From assembly GCA_965206655.1 (NCBI GenBank), contig CBDBKC010000027.1, positions 114,379 to 178,378 of the forward strand: a stretch of 64,000 nucleotides of DNA. The letters run 5' to 3'. The notes under the pieces are model-generated. The model worked only from the letters and a program-made list of their open reading frames with translations. It made no database searches and was not told where the DNA came from. Shown piece by piece: positions 52,256-62,200 of the stretch. Each line of letters begins with the position of its first letter. The first letter of the stretch is position 1. Origin of the DNA: JAPPLB01 sp965206655 (GTDB lineage Bacteria; Acidobacteriota; Terriglobia; Bryobacterales; UBA6623). The position numbers and the translations under genes were made by a program.

Positions 52256-53558
52256 AAGTCGAATAGAATCAGCTGGTTGGGGTGATCGAGTAAGTTTTCA
52301 TGGGAGTCTGATGGCTGCAAGGCCTGTAAAATGGGCGTTTTCTCAAATAGGGTAACGCTGAGAATCTGTAGGATTTGGTAGAGACTCGCCTCCAGGCCCA
52401 ACCTCTTCCGCACGATCGCCACCAGCACGTACACCGAGACGGCGATCCAAATCTGGGTCTTCACGGCGTTCTCGCTGGCGCCGTAGAACTTCTTGATCCG
52501 CAAGTGCTGCTTGACCCACTTGAAGAACAGCTCCACCTGCCAGCGCGAACGGTAGATCTCGGCGATGGTCAGTGCCGGGAGCGCGAAGTTGTTGGTCAGG
52601 AACTTCAGCCGCTTGTTCGTCGCGGCGTCGACGTAGCTGACGCGCCTCAACGGGTCCGGATAGACTTTGGCCGATTCGATGGCAGTCAGTATGACGGTCT
52701 GATCCGAGCGCACGCCCGTAGATTTGTCGACGGGATGCGAGTAGCGCCGTTGGAGCAAGATGTTCTTCTTGGTTCGCACGACGAAGAACGACGAGCAGAG
52801 GGTGAACACGAAGAGGCGTTCGAAATCCACGTAGGCCCGATCCATAACGTAGAAGGCGCCGGGCTCGGGTAGGAACTCGTCGAGGATGTTGACGTCGTGC
52901 GTTTTGCCGTCGGTAATGCGGATAAACGTGGGGATGTTACCGTGCAGGTCCAACAGCGTGTGCATCTTCACGGCGGCCTTGCGCCGGCGGAACTTGGCCC
53001 ACGGGAACAGCGAGAGGCACAGGTCGATGGTGGTCGAGTCCAGAGCGTAGAGACTTTGATTGAGATCCACGCCGATCGGATCGCGGGCATACAAGGGCCG
53101 CGCGATGCGAATCAAGGCCTGAGCGAAATCGGCATAGATCCGCCAGTCGCGCGACTCGTTAGCGTCGGCCAGTGTCGAGCGCGCGACGTTGCCGCGGAAT
53201 CCCATGTGGTAGAGCTTGCCGCCAAGCGAACGCAGGCACGCTTCGATATCGCGGAGGCTTTCGCGGTAGGTCAACTGGGCGAAGGACATCGAGAGGAACT
53301 GATCCCAGCAGGAGAAGCTGCGCGAGCCCCGCTCGCCATCGTAGCGGGCCACACAGCGCCGGAACTCGCGATCCGGAAGAAAGCTGATCAACTGCGCGAA
53401 TACGGTGCGGCCCAGATTCATGAGCCATTGTCGGCTCAGGACGGATGACGCTCAAACGGCGCACCGCCGCTCAAATCGCGGCAAGAAAAAACAACACCTA
53501 ACCCACTTTTCTACAACCAGTTGCAGGCCGCCCACCGCTTATCAGCCGGACAGTAGTG
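52239..53558 (-). mobile_element. IS4-type insertion sequence (1320 bp)
   Basis: The ends are CACTACTGTCCGGTT and, inverted, CACTACTGTCCGGCT. A 9-bp direct repeat AGTTCGTGT flanks it at 52230-52238 and 53559-53567. One intact transposase gene fills it. It lies three codons before the natural stop of the DUF1549/DUF1553 gene, so that gene now stops inside the element, and it separates that gene from its DUF1501 partner. Confidence 0.92.
52252..53421 (-). CDS. IS4-family transposase
   Basis: 389 residues. The N-terminal DUF4372-like region (GRTVFAQLISFLPDREFRRCVARYDGERGSRSFSCWDQFLSMSFAQLTYRESLRDIEACL) precedes a DDE core: YALDSTTIDLCLSLFPWA (first Asp), AFYVMDRAYVDFERLF (second Asp) and YRSRWQVELFFKWVKQHLRIKKFYG, which fits the YREK signature with the catalytic Glu. 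The frame is complete, so the element may be active. The stop overlaps the read-through stop of the DUF1549 gene on the other strand. Confidence 0.93.
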
Positions 53559-53590
53559 AGTTCGTGTATATCAACTAGTCTTCGCGTGTC

Positions 53591-55063
53591 ATGAATTCCC
53601 CCTCCCAAAAGCAGCCGTGGCGAAGTCGTTTTATGACGCGGCGGGACCTACTATTCCGCGCCGGCGAAGGGATGAGCGGTTTGGCGTTGGCCTACCTGCT
53701 GAATCGTGAAGGCCTGCTCGCCGCCGACGCTTCCTGCGTGACCTCCACCGATGCCGAAACACCTGTTTTACCGAAGCAGCCGCACTTCACGCCGCGAGCA
53801 AAGGCGGTGATCTCGCTCTTCATGAGCGGCGGCGTGAGCCATGTCGATACCTTCGACCCGAAGCCGATGCTCGACAAGTTCCATGGTAAGCCGCTTGAGG
53901 GTAAGGGACGCATCCGGGTGCGCCAAGGCTATCCCGGTCCACTCATGCGTAGCCCGTTCGGTTTCGGACAGTTCGGAGAGAACGGCATCTACGTCTCGAA
54001 ACTCTTCCCTCACGTCGCGGGCATTGTGGATGACATCGCCCTCGTCCGCTCCTGCCAGGGGAGGTCAAATGATCACGTCCTGGCTCACTACGAGTGGAAT
54101 ACAGGTTCGCTCCGCATGGGTTTTCCGAGCGTCGGATCTTGGGTCACCTACGGGCTGGGAACGGAAAACCAGAGCCTACCGGCTTTCGTTGTTGTCTACG
54201 ATCCGAGGGGCGGCCCTTTTAGCGGGCCGACGAACTGGAGCAGCGGCTTCCTACCGGCTTCCTATCAGGGCACGGTTTTTCGTTCGAGCGGCGATCCGGT
54301 GCTGGACCTCAACCCGCCCGCCGACGTCACCCCGAAGCAGCAGCGCGCCCGGCTCGACCACCTGGCTTGGCTTAACCAGGAACATGCGCGTCAGTATCCC
54401 GGCAGTTCGGAACTTGCCGCGCGCATTGCGTCCTACGAGCTTGCATACCGCATGCAGGGCTGCGCACCCGAGGCCGTCGATATCAGCGGTGAAAGCGACG
54501 AGACGAAGGCGCTCTACGGTTTGAATGACCCGGTCACCCAGCCTTTCGGGAAGCAATGCTTACTGGCGCGGCGTTTGGTCGAGCGCGGAGTGCGCTTCGT
54601 GCAGCTCTACAACGGCGCGCTTGTCCAACAGAACATCGATACCTGGGATGCGCACTCGAACCTGGTTGAAAACCACACCCAACACGCTTACGAAGTCGAC
54701 AAGCCGATGGCGGGACTTGTTCAGGACCTCAAGCGCCGCGGCATGCTCGATGAGACGCTTGTCGTGTGGCATTCGGAGTTCGGAAGGATGCCGATCTCGC
54801 AACGCGGCGTCGGCCGCGACCACAACCCTGGCGCCCTTACGATCTGGATGGCGGGCGCCGGCATCCAAGGGGGTCAGGTGATCGGCAATACCGATGAGTT
54901 TGGTTACAAGGCGGTCGACCCGGTCTATACGTATCACGACATCCACGCCACGATCCTGCACCTTTTGGGAATGGACCACAAACGCCTGACGTACTTCTTT
55001 AACGGCCGCCACATGCGGCTGACGGATGTTCACGGTGAGTTGATCCCACAGCTTGTTGCCTGA
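53591..55063 (+). CDS. DUF1501 (sulfatase-fold) protein, second copy
   Basis: 490 residues. An N-terminal TRRDLLFRAGEGMSGLALAYLLNREGLLAA export-type signal is followed by FTPRAKAVISLFMSGGVSHVDTFDPKPMLDKFHGKPLEGKG, RSCQGRSNDHVLAHYEWNTG, VGSWVTYGLGTENQSLPAFVVVYDPRGG and the C-terminal WHSEFGRMPISQRGVGRDHNPGALTIWMAGAGIQGG. This is the usual companion of DUF1549/DUF1553. Before IS4 insertion it would have started 14 bp after the DUF1549 stop at 53576; no good ribosome site of its own is visible, so its expression may now depend on a promoter in the IS. Confidence 0.92.
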   Translation: MNSPSQKQPWRSRFMTRRDLLFRAGEGMSGLALAYLLNREGLLAADASCVTSTDAETPVLPKQPHFTPRAKAVISLFMSGGVSHVDTFDPKPMLDKFHGKPLEGKGRIRVRQGYPGPLMRSPFGFGQFGENGIYVSKLFPHVAGIVDDIALVRSCQGRSNDHVLAHYEWNTGSLRMGFPSVGSWVTYGLGTENQSLPAFVVVYDPRGGPFSGPTNWSSGFLPASYQGTVFRSSGDPVLDLNPPADVTPKQQRARLDHLAWLNQEHARQYPGSSELAARIASYELAYRMQGCAPEAVDISGESDETKALYGLNDPVTQPFGKQCLLARRLVERGVRFVQLYNGALVQQNIDTWDAHSNLVENHTQHAYEVDKPMAGLVQDLKRRGMLDETLVVWHSEFGRMPISQRGVGRDHNPGALTIWMAGAGIQGGQVIGNTDEFGYKAVDPVYTYHDIHATILHLLGMDHKRLTYFFNGRHMRLTDVHGELIPQLVA

Positions 55064-55161
55064 AGGCGCTGCGTCCCCCCTTCACAAACGTGTACAATAG
55101 CTGCTCTCTCGCCTGAGGCTTAGGGCGAGTTCAAGTTCGTTCGCGCTTCCCCTAACAAACT

Positions 55162-56205
55162 ATGGCCTCAAACGGTAAGTTTCGTGTTGCAATCACACCG
55201 GAGTTCGGCGATCAGACCGACGAGTTGATTGGTCCGGCATTGCGCAAGGTGTTTGGCCCTCATCCCGATATCGAATGTGAGCTGATGGCGGCGAGTCCCG
55301 ACGAGATGGGAGTGCCTCAGGTGATGGACCAGTACGACGCCATCATCGTGTTCGGGTATGGCTTCCCGGCGGCGAGTTTTGAAGGCGTGAAGCGGCTGGC
55401 CTGTCTGTCGCGTTGGGGGGTAGGTTACGACCGTATTGATACGGCGGCGAGCACGAACGCCGATGTGGTCGTGGCTATCGCGCCGCTGGCGGTGCGGCGT
55501 CCGGTGGCCGAGGGGATCATCACGTTGGTCCTGGCGCTTGCCAAGAACCTCAAACACCTGGACAAGCGCACGAGCGATGGCCGTTGGCGCGAGGACATTG
55601 AAGCCCGGGGCATTTGCATCGAGGGGCGCACGATGGGCTCGGTCGGCGTGGGTAGCATCGCGGGCGAGATGTTCCGGATGGCCAAGGGAATCGGCTTTGG
55701 GCGGCTACTCGGCTACGACCCGTATGTTTCCAAGGAACGTGCCGAGAAACTTGGCGTGGAACTGGTGGATCTCGACACTCTCATGCGCGAGAGCGATTTC
55801 GTCGCCGTGAATACATTCTTGAGCGACGACACGCGGGGACTTGTCGGCGCGAAGCAGTTCGAACTGATGAAACCGACCGCGTATATTATCAACACGGCGC
55901 GGGGACCGATCATCGACGAGAAAGCGCTCACGGAAGCTCTTCAGCAGGGCAAGATCGCGGGCGCCGGATTGGACGTTTTCGAAGACGAGCCGACACCCGT
56001 CGACAATCCGCTTCTCCACATGGACAACGTCATCATCGCGCCTCACTCGATCGCCTGGACGAAGGAGTGCATCCGGGACAACAGCTTGGATTCCTGCCGA
56101 CACGTCCTCGCCGTTTATAAGGGCGAGGCGCCGGCCTTCATGGCGAATGCCGACGTAACGGAACGACCCGGTTTCCAAGCGAAACTGGCGGCCCGGAGAT
56201 CCTAG
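55162..56205 (+). CDS. D-2-hydroxyacid dehydrogenase (phosphoglycerate dehydrogenase-like)
   Basis: 347 residues. The catalytic domain is split around the NAD domain, as in all members. The cofactor motif is VGVGSIAGEM with a GxGxxxG pattern near residues 159-168, LLGYDPYVSKERAEKLGVELVDLDTLMRESDFVAVNTFLSDDTRGLVG follows, and NTARGPIIDEKAL contains the catalytic Arg. The Glu in FEDEPTPVDNP and the His in NVIIAPHSIAWTKE complete the triad. It oxidises or reduces a 2-hydroxy acid. It shares no spacer with the following aldolase gene (stop then ATG), so the two products should act on related acids. Confidence 0.92.
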   Translation: MASNGKFRVAITPEFGDQTDELIGPALRKVFGPHPDIECELMAASPDEMGVPQVMDQYDAIIVFGYGFPAASFEGVKRLACLSRWGVGYDRIDTAASTNADVVVAIAPLAVRRPVAEGIITLVLALAKNLKHLDKRTSDGRWREDIEARGICIEGRTMGSVGVGSIAGEMFRMAKGIGFGRLLGYDPYVSKERAEKLGVELVDLDTLMRESDFVAVNTFLSDDTRGLVGAKQFELMKPTAYIINTARGPIIDEKALTEALQQGKIAGAGLDVFEDEPTPVDNPLLHMDNVIIAPHSIAWTKECIRDNSLDSCRHVLAVYKGEAPAFMANADVTERPGFQAKLAARRS

Positions 56206-56973
56206 ATGAAACCCAATCGTGTTCGAGAACTGTTAGCCGAGGGCAAGACGCCGATCGGCCACATGATCATGGAGTTTGGTACGCGTGGCATCGCCAAAAT
56301 TGTCGAAGTCGCCGGTGCTGATTTTGTCCTCATCGACGGCGAGCATTCCGGCTTCGACATGGGGCAGATCGACGACATGCTGGCCTGGTTCAAGGCGACC
56401 AACGTCGCGCCGTTCGTGCGCGTGCCGTCGAGCGACTATCACTTCATCGCGCGGGTGATGGATGCGGGCGCGATGGGCGTGATGATTCCGAACGTCAAGT
56501 CCGCCGAGCAGGCCAAAGCCATCGTCGACGCCATGCGCTATGCGCCGGACGGCGATCGCGGACTCGGACTGGGCGGCGCGCATAACGACTTCACACCACC
56601 CGATCCCCGCGAGTATATGCAGGCGGCCAACCGCAGAAACATGGTGATTTGCCAAATCGAGAGTCAAGACGCGCTCGACAATCTGGATGCGATCTCGGCT
56701 ACGCCGGGCGTGGATGTGCTCTGGGTAGGGCATTTCGATCTGACGCAATCGTTGGGCATCGTCGGCGATTTTCCTCACGACGATTTCTTGAACGCAGTCC
56801 GCAAAGTCGTCGCCGCGACCCGCAAGAACGGGCAAGCCGCCGGCATCCAACCCGGCAGTATCGAGCAAGCCCGCGAGTGGATGGAGATCGGTTTCAACTT
56901 GATTTCGTACTCGGCGGACCACGGTGTCTACCGCGCCGCGCTGCAGTCGGCCTTGAGTGAATTGAGGGGTTGA
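56206..56973 (+). CDS. HpcH/HpaI-family aldolase
   Basis: 255 residues, the normal length for 2-dehydro-3-deoxyglucarate aldolase and HpaI. Motifs are GHMIMEFGTRGIAKIVEVAGADFVLIDGEHSGFDMGQI, with the catalytic-site histidine and metal-linked carboxylates, then VPSSDYHFIARVMDAGAMGVMIPNVKSAEQAK and MVICQIESQDALDNLDAISATPGVDVLWVGHFDLTQSLGI, carrying the metal-binding Glu and Asp. It cleaves or forms a 2-keto-3-deoxy acid with pyruvate as product. The start codon directly follows the dehydrogenase stop, so translation is coupled. A short acid-catabolism module is the likely meaning. Confidence 0.93.
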   Translation: MKPNRVRELLAEGKTPIGHMIMEFGTRGIAKIVEVAGADFVLIDGEHSGFDMGQIDDMLAWFKATNVAPFVRVPSSDYHFIARVMDAGAMGVMIPNVKSAEQAKAIVDAMRYAPDGDRGLGLGGAHNDFTPPDPREYMQAANRRNMVICQIESQDALDNLDAISATPGVDVLWVGHFDLTQSLGIVGDFPHDDFLNAVRKVVAATRKNGQAAGIQPGSIEQAREWMEIGFNLISYSADHGVYRAALQSALSELRG

Positions 56974-56994
56974 TCTTCAAAGCGCAACAAGATC

Positions 56995-58011
56995 CTAGAG
57001 CGAGCTGAGAAACCGCGCAAGTTCGTCTCGTGCAAACACCGGCAACGGCTTGTGTGTTGCCCCGGAAGTGATCTGTCGCCCCTCTTCGGCCGGCGCTACC
57101 TCACCGATCACAGTGGCTGGTATGCCGGCTCCCCGCAGGGCCGTGAGAGCCTTGGCTGACTCCTCGCCCGGCACCGTAGCCAGCAGCGCTCCGGAGGCCA
57201 ACAAGCCCAGCGGATCGAGCCGCAGGGCCGCGCAAATAGCGTGGGTCTCCGGGAAGACGGCAATCTCGTCCCGCTGTACTCGAATCCCCACCCCTGCCGC
57301 TTCAGCTAACTCGTGAAGGGCGGTGACGATTCCGCCCTCGGTTGGATCGTGCATCGAGTGAACCAGGACCCCATTCATCAAAGCCCGACTTGCCGGACGC
57401 ACGGACAGGCCGGGGTCCGCGATCCAACGTGCCGCTCGGTCGACGACGTCGCGCGTGATACCGCGTTCTTGCAGCAGGCCGGAATGCTCGCGTGCGAGGA
57501 TGGCAGTGCCTTCGATAGCCACGCCTTGCGTCAGCAAGATCGCGTCACCGATCTTCGCGCCTGCGGTTCGCACGACGCGGTCACGGCTGACCGTTCCCAA
57601 GAGACATCCGACTAAGATGAGCCGGTCCAGCCCGACCGTTACCTCCGTGTGGCCGCCGACAAGCGCAACCTCATACTCGCGGCAGGCGGCAGTGAGGTCC
57701 GCAAATAATGAACGAACTTGCTCTTCCTCCATTCCTTCCGGGAGCAAGGCCGTCACCAGCAGCCATCGTGGCTCGGCGCCCATGGTCGCCAGATCATTTC
57801 CATTGACCGCAAGCAAATAGCGCCCCGCGTCGGCGCCCGCTAATGTGATCGGGTCCGTCTTTGCAACGATGAGGTCTTCTCCGCCGGCATCGATCGCGGC
57901 TGCGTCTTCGCCGACCGCGGCTGCGACAATCACCGAAGCGTCCGCGGGCGGGAGCGTGTCGAGCAGTTCCTTCAATAAATCGGGAGGAAGTTTACCTGGC
58001 TTAAGTTTCAT
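56995..58011 (-). CDS. AIR synthase/HypE-like protein
   Basis: 338 residues from the ATG at 58011; the frame is open farther upstream but that part overlaps the opposite end of a lipoprotein gene and has no family resemblance. AIRS domain: VAAAVGEDAAAIDAGGEDLIVAKTDPITLAGADAGRYLLAVNGNDLATMGAEPRWLL. AIRS_C domain: AKIGDAILLTQGVAIEGTAILAREH, HDPTEGGIVTALHELAEAAGVGIRV. This superfamily includes PurM, HypE, ThiL and SelD. The wording of the motifs is closest to HypE-like standalone proteins of unknown role; no hydrogenase or thiamine genes are near. Confidence 0.85.
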   Translation of the reverse strand: MKLKPGKLPPDLLKELLDTLPPADASVIVAAAVGEDAAAIDAGGEDLIVAKTDPITLAGADAGRYLLAVNGNDLATMGAEPRWLLVTALLPEGMEEEQVRSLFADLTAACREYEVALVGGHTEVTVGLDRLILVGCLLGTVSRDRVVRTAGAKIGDAILLTQGVAIEGTAILAREHSGLLQERGITRDVVDRAARWIADPGLSVRPASRALMNGVLVHSMHDPTEGGIVTALHELAEAAGVGIRVQRDEIAVFPETHAICAALRLDPLGLLASGALLATVPGEESAKALTALRGAGIPATVIGEVAPAEEGRQITSGATHKPLPVFARDELARFLSSL

Positions 58012-58072
58012 GCCGACGCCTGCCGCAATCGTAGGCAACCGAACGAGAGACGCTTCCGCGGACCGGCGTTGC

Positions 58073-59149
58073 TCAGCGCTCGTCTCCCACCACCTGCCTC
58101 GCCAAGCTTGTTCGAAAACGACGCCGATCCTCTCCCTCCGGCCCATCCGCAACATGCCCGATCGAGTAGTACATCCACAACCCTTCGCCGCGCCGCACCA
58201 CGTAGGGCGCGAAGGCTGCGTACTCATCAATGCTTCCGCGCAGACCGTTGAACAAGGTGGGCTCGGGATCTTTCGACCAATGGATGCCGTCGGTGCTCGA
58301 GGCATAGCGAATGCAGTTGCCCCGCGGGACGACTTCGCCGGAGCGGATGCCGCTGCCGGCGCTGTACCACATGTGGAAAGTCTCACCTTCGAGCAGGACC
58401 ATGCAGTTGTACACGTACTCCTCGACAACGTCGCCGAGCGTCTCGGGCTCAATCACGGGATCGCCGCCGTTCTCGCGCGTCCAGTGGACACCATCGTTGC
58501 TGGTCGCGTAGCCGAGCCGAAAGCTCTGCTGTGGTCCGCTGCCCATGTACCACAGATGCAGCTTGCCGTCGCCGTCCCTAACGACCGCCGGATGAAGCAC
58601 CACCTGGTCGTCGAACCTGCCCTCTGAGCCAACTCCCAGCACGGCTTGTCCCCCGTTCTGCCGCGTCCAGTCTTTGCCGTTCTCGCTCGTGGCGTAGCCG
58701 ATGGTATAGCTGCTGTCTTCGTCGCCCATGGTGAACCACATGTGGAAGCGATCGCCGAACCTCACAACCACGGGATGGTCCACCTTAGTGGAATCGGGCG
58801 CACCCGCGGGGCCGTGACGAAAGATCGGCTTTCCATCATTCGTCTTCGTCCACCTAAGGCCGTCGGGGCTGGTGGCGAGGCCGATTTCACCGGTAAAGCT
58901 GTTGGCGGATCGGCCGTTGTACCACATCCACCATTCGCTGCCGACTTTGAGTACGCACGGGTATTTGGCATTCGTCTCATCGAATGACCCGGCACCGCCC
59001 AACTCCAAGATCACACGATTGGTCTTCTCAAATACGAAGCGGTTGGATGGAGGAGGGTCCGCAGACGGAGCGTGACACGCCATCAGAGCCGCCGAGCAAG
59101 CGGACACGATCCACAACGGGACACCTCGATAGCAGTTCAGTCGCCGCAT
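58073..59149 (-). CDS. GH43-like five-bladed propeller lipoprotein
   Basis: 358 residues from the ATG at 59149; a GTG 12 codons upstream is possible but spoils the signal. The lipobox is SAALMAC at about residues 19-25, after a basic MRRLN start. The repeats have the glycosidase-propeller pattern: YPCVLKVGSEWWMWYNGRSANSF..IGLATSPDGLRWTKTND, VDHPVVVRFGDRFHMWFTMGDEDSSYTIGYATSENGKDWTRQN and LHPAVVRDGDGKLHLWYMGSG..LGYATSNDGVHWT, five blades in all. Family 43/62/117-type enzymes and sugar-binding relatives look alike, and the catalytic carboxylates cannot be fixed with certainty. Probably membrane-anchored in the periplasm. Confidence 0.85.
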   Translation of the reverse strand: MRRLNCYRGVPLWIVSACSAALMACHAPSADPPPSNRFVFEKTNRVILELGGAGSFDETNAKYPCVLKVGSEWWMWYNGRSANSFTGEIGLATSPDGLRWTKTNDGKPIFRHGPAGAPDSTKVDHPVVVRFGDRFHMWFTMGDEDSSYTIGYATSENGKDWTRQNGGQAVLGVGSEGRFDDQVVLHPAVVRDGDGKLHLWYMGSGPQQSFRLGYATSNDGVHWTRENGGDPVIEPETLGDVVEEYVYNCMVLLEGETFHMWYSAGSGIRSGEVVPRGNCIRYASSTDGIHWSKDPEPTLFNGLRGSIDEYAAFAPYVVRRGEGLWMYYSIGHVADGPEGEDRRRFRTSLARQVVGDER

Positions 59150-59210
59150 TGCGAATCCGTTGTCAGAGTACCCATTGTGTGCCACACACCGCTGCGGCGG
59201 TAGTCTCGCT

Positions 59211-62200
59211 CTATTTCACCGCCTCGCGCACAGCGATGAAAACGTCCAGCCTGCTGAGGATACCATTCGCTTCAATCTGAATCGAGACCTCGTCACCGGG
59301 CTCGACATTTGGCACGAAGGCGTTAAGTTGGTTCAACGCGACGAGCGTCGGGTGAAGCACTGCGGCGTCGATAATCTCAGCCTCAACGCCTCCAATGAAG
59401 AGCCGGATGTCCCCGGTAACGCGCCGCAGATCCGGCCCGGCCGGCACACCATCGGACACGGCGAGGTCCACGTCGCCCAGCCCGTTCGCGAAGACGATCA
59501 CGATGCCGCCCACCGGAGCCGCTTGTGTGATGACCCCCGGAATGGAATCGGCTGCCTGCGCGATCGAGCCGTTGATCACGTCGTCGCCTTGGAAATTGAG
59601 GTTCTGAACAATGGCCGGACCCGTTCCGAATTGAAACGTGAAGATGCCGGGCGACACGGACGCAACCTGGACATCGCGGGGCGCGGTCGACATGCCGTCG
59701 TGCGTCACAACCACTGACGCCGTACCGTCCGCCGTGTCCACCGCCCAAGGCATCTGTGCATTGATCTGATCGAATCCGAGCGGAGGGTTGAAATCGTCGC
59801 CTCGGACCACGGCAAAGAGCGGTGCCGGAATCCCGTCGAAGGTGACGGTAACGTCGCCGAGTTCTCCCGGCAAAGGTGTGCCCGCCGCTGACTCCGAGAT
59901 CCAAGCGAAACTGCCGAAGATCGAAACAATCGACCCCGGTGCGGTTGGGTGCAGGGGATCGGGAAACTGTACGGACGTTGCCGCGTTGAGAACCCCATTT
60001 CCCGCTACTTCAAAGGGACGATCCAACGCCTCCGTACTGATTTTGGCGACGAAGGCATCACTGCCGCCGAACGACTGAGGAGCCGGCGCGGCGGTCGCGG
60101 GAAACCCCCGAAACTCGGTTGAAAAAGTTGAGCCGGCGACGTAGGCATTGCCCTCTCGATCCACCGCGATAGCAGTGCCTTCGTCCGCGTCGAACCCTCC
60201 GATGTACCCGGCTTGGATCAACCCCGTTCCATCGCTACGGACTTTCGCGAGGAAGCCGTCGCCGGCCCCGCCGTTGAAGTCGAGGTCCGGGCCTATGAGC
60301 ACGGGGAACCCCACTTCAACCGAGAGGGTCCGCCCCGTAACGTACAGGTCGCGATGTTTGTCAATTGCGATGCCTCGGCCGATATCGGTACCAAAGCCGC
60401 CGATGTAGCCGGCGAAGATGAGATCCGCGCCTGATGGGCTGACTTTGGCCACAAAAGCGTCGTTGGCCGCCACGAGGACGAGGCTCGGCCCCACCTTCAC
60501 GGGAAACGTTTCTTCGGTCGAGAAGGTCGTCCCCACGAGGTAGGCGTGCCCGGCGCTATCTACCGCGATTCCGTTGGCAAAGTCGTCACTGGCGCCTCCA
60601 ACGTAGCCGACATAGTCAAACCCGCCGCCGTCCGCGCGAACCTTCGCGACGTAGGCGTCTCGTAAGCCACTGGAGAAACTGAGACCGGGCCCGATGGCGA
60701 CCGGGAAGGTCACTTCGTCGGAGAAGACTTCACCGGTGAGGTAGGCATTTCCCTGTCGGTCGACGGCGACGTCAATAGCGGTCTCGCGTGAAGCCCCGCC
60801 CAGGTAGCCACTGAACACGATGGCATCCCCTGCTGGATTCACTTTCGTGATAAAGGCGTCGGAGCTACCGTTGTGAGTGAGATCGGGCCCGACAGCCAGC
60901 GGAAAATCATCGGTTTCCGTCGACCGAGTTTCGCCCGAGACATACACGGCCCGCTCACCATCGACGGCGATGCCCAGCCCTTCATCCGCTTCGCTGCCTC
61001 CGAGGTAGCTGGAGTAAGCCAACAGGCCGGCGGGGTCCAGCTTGAGGACGAAAGCGTCCCGAAACCCACCGGCGAACGTCATGTCAAGACCGTCCTTGAG
61101 GGGGAAGCTCGCTTCGGATGAACTGGTGGATCCGGTGATGTAAGCGTTCCCGTCGTCGTCCACCGCAATGTCGAGGCCACGGTCCTCTTCATCGCCGCCG
61201 ATTCGGACAGCATAGGCCAACTCCGTGCCCGCTGCGTTGATCTTGATCACGAAGGCATCGGTCGGTGGCGCACCTCCCTCGGGTGGGGCGGCACGAAGGG
61301 AGTTGCTTCTTCCCACGATGTATGCCGCGCCTTCTGCATCCACGGCAATGCCGGTCCCTTCGTCGTCACGGAACCCGCCGAGGTAGCCCGCGTACACAAC
61401 GACGGACGGATCGATAATTAGCGGCTTCGTCGGATCGTAGTCGCCCAGCCGAAAACCGTATTGAGTTGCCGAAACGGAGCGGCTGTGAAAAGACGGGGAC
61501 TCTCCCAAGCGCCGCTCACTTAACTCCTTCGCTCTCCGCCCCTCAAGCGGCGCGTCACGAACTGTCCCCGATCTTTTCACAGCTCTCGAGCCTGCGGATA
61601 TCAATTCAAACGACACGGGCACTTCACGCTGCTCGCCGCCGATCCTTTGATAGGCGCTAGGTGCGGCGTCCTCGAAAGAGCCGGCCGTCGTTCTGATTTC
61701 CAGACGGCCGTTCTCAAGGAGACTAAGCTCCGCTCCGTCGTAGGCAAAGCGGATCTTCTTTGTGTCAGATACAGGGTGAACAGTAAATGTCGCCTTGAGG
61801 TTGCCGAACAATGTCGTGTACGCGAGGTCGATGCCCGGCCAGAGGTTCCCGTAGACAATTTCGCCGTACGCGGGCACGTTTTCCCGCCAGCGGTCGCGCG
61901 ATCCCAGATAGAACTGAAACTTTGACGCGCTCCGCCGCCGGCCGATGGGCCATGAGTCGGGATTGGGATTAACGAAGCGCAGCGTAGTGCCGCCGCCGTG
62001 AGCCGACTTGGAAGAGGGGAACGCAACCGAGATCGCTTCCGGGCGGACCGGGTGATCCGCGAATAGAAAGGTCAGGCCCCCGCGATGAAACGTGATGTGC
62101 TGCTTCGCTCCCTCGATATGAAACGCCACATCGGACGGAAGCTGGCCACGGTTCTCGACGAAGTAGACCGGCAGTTCTCCCCAGGCACGACTCTGCGCCC

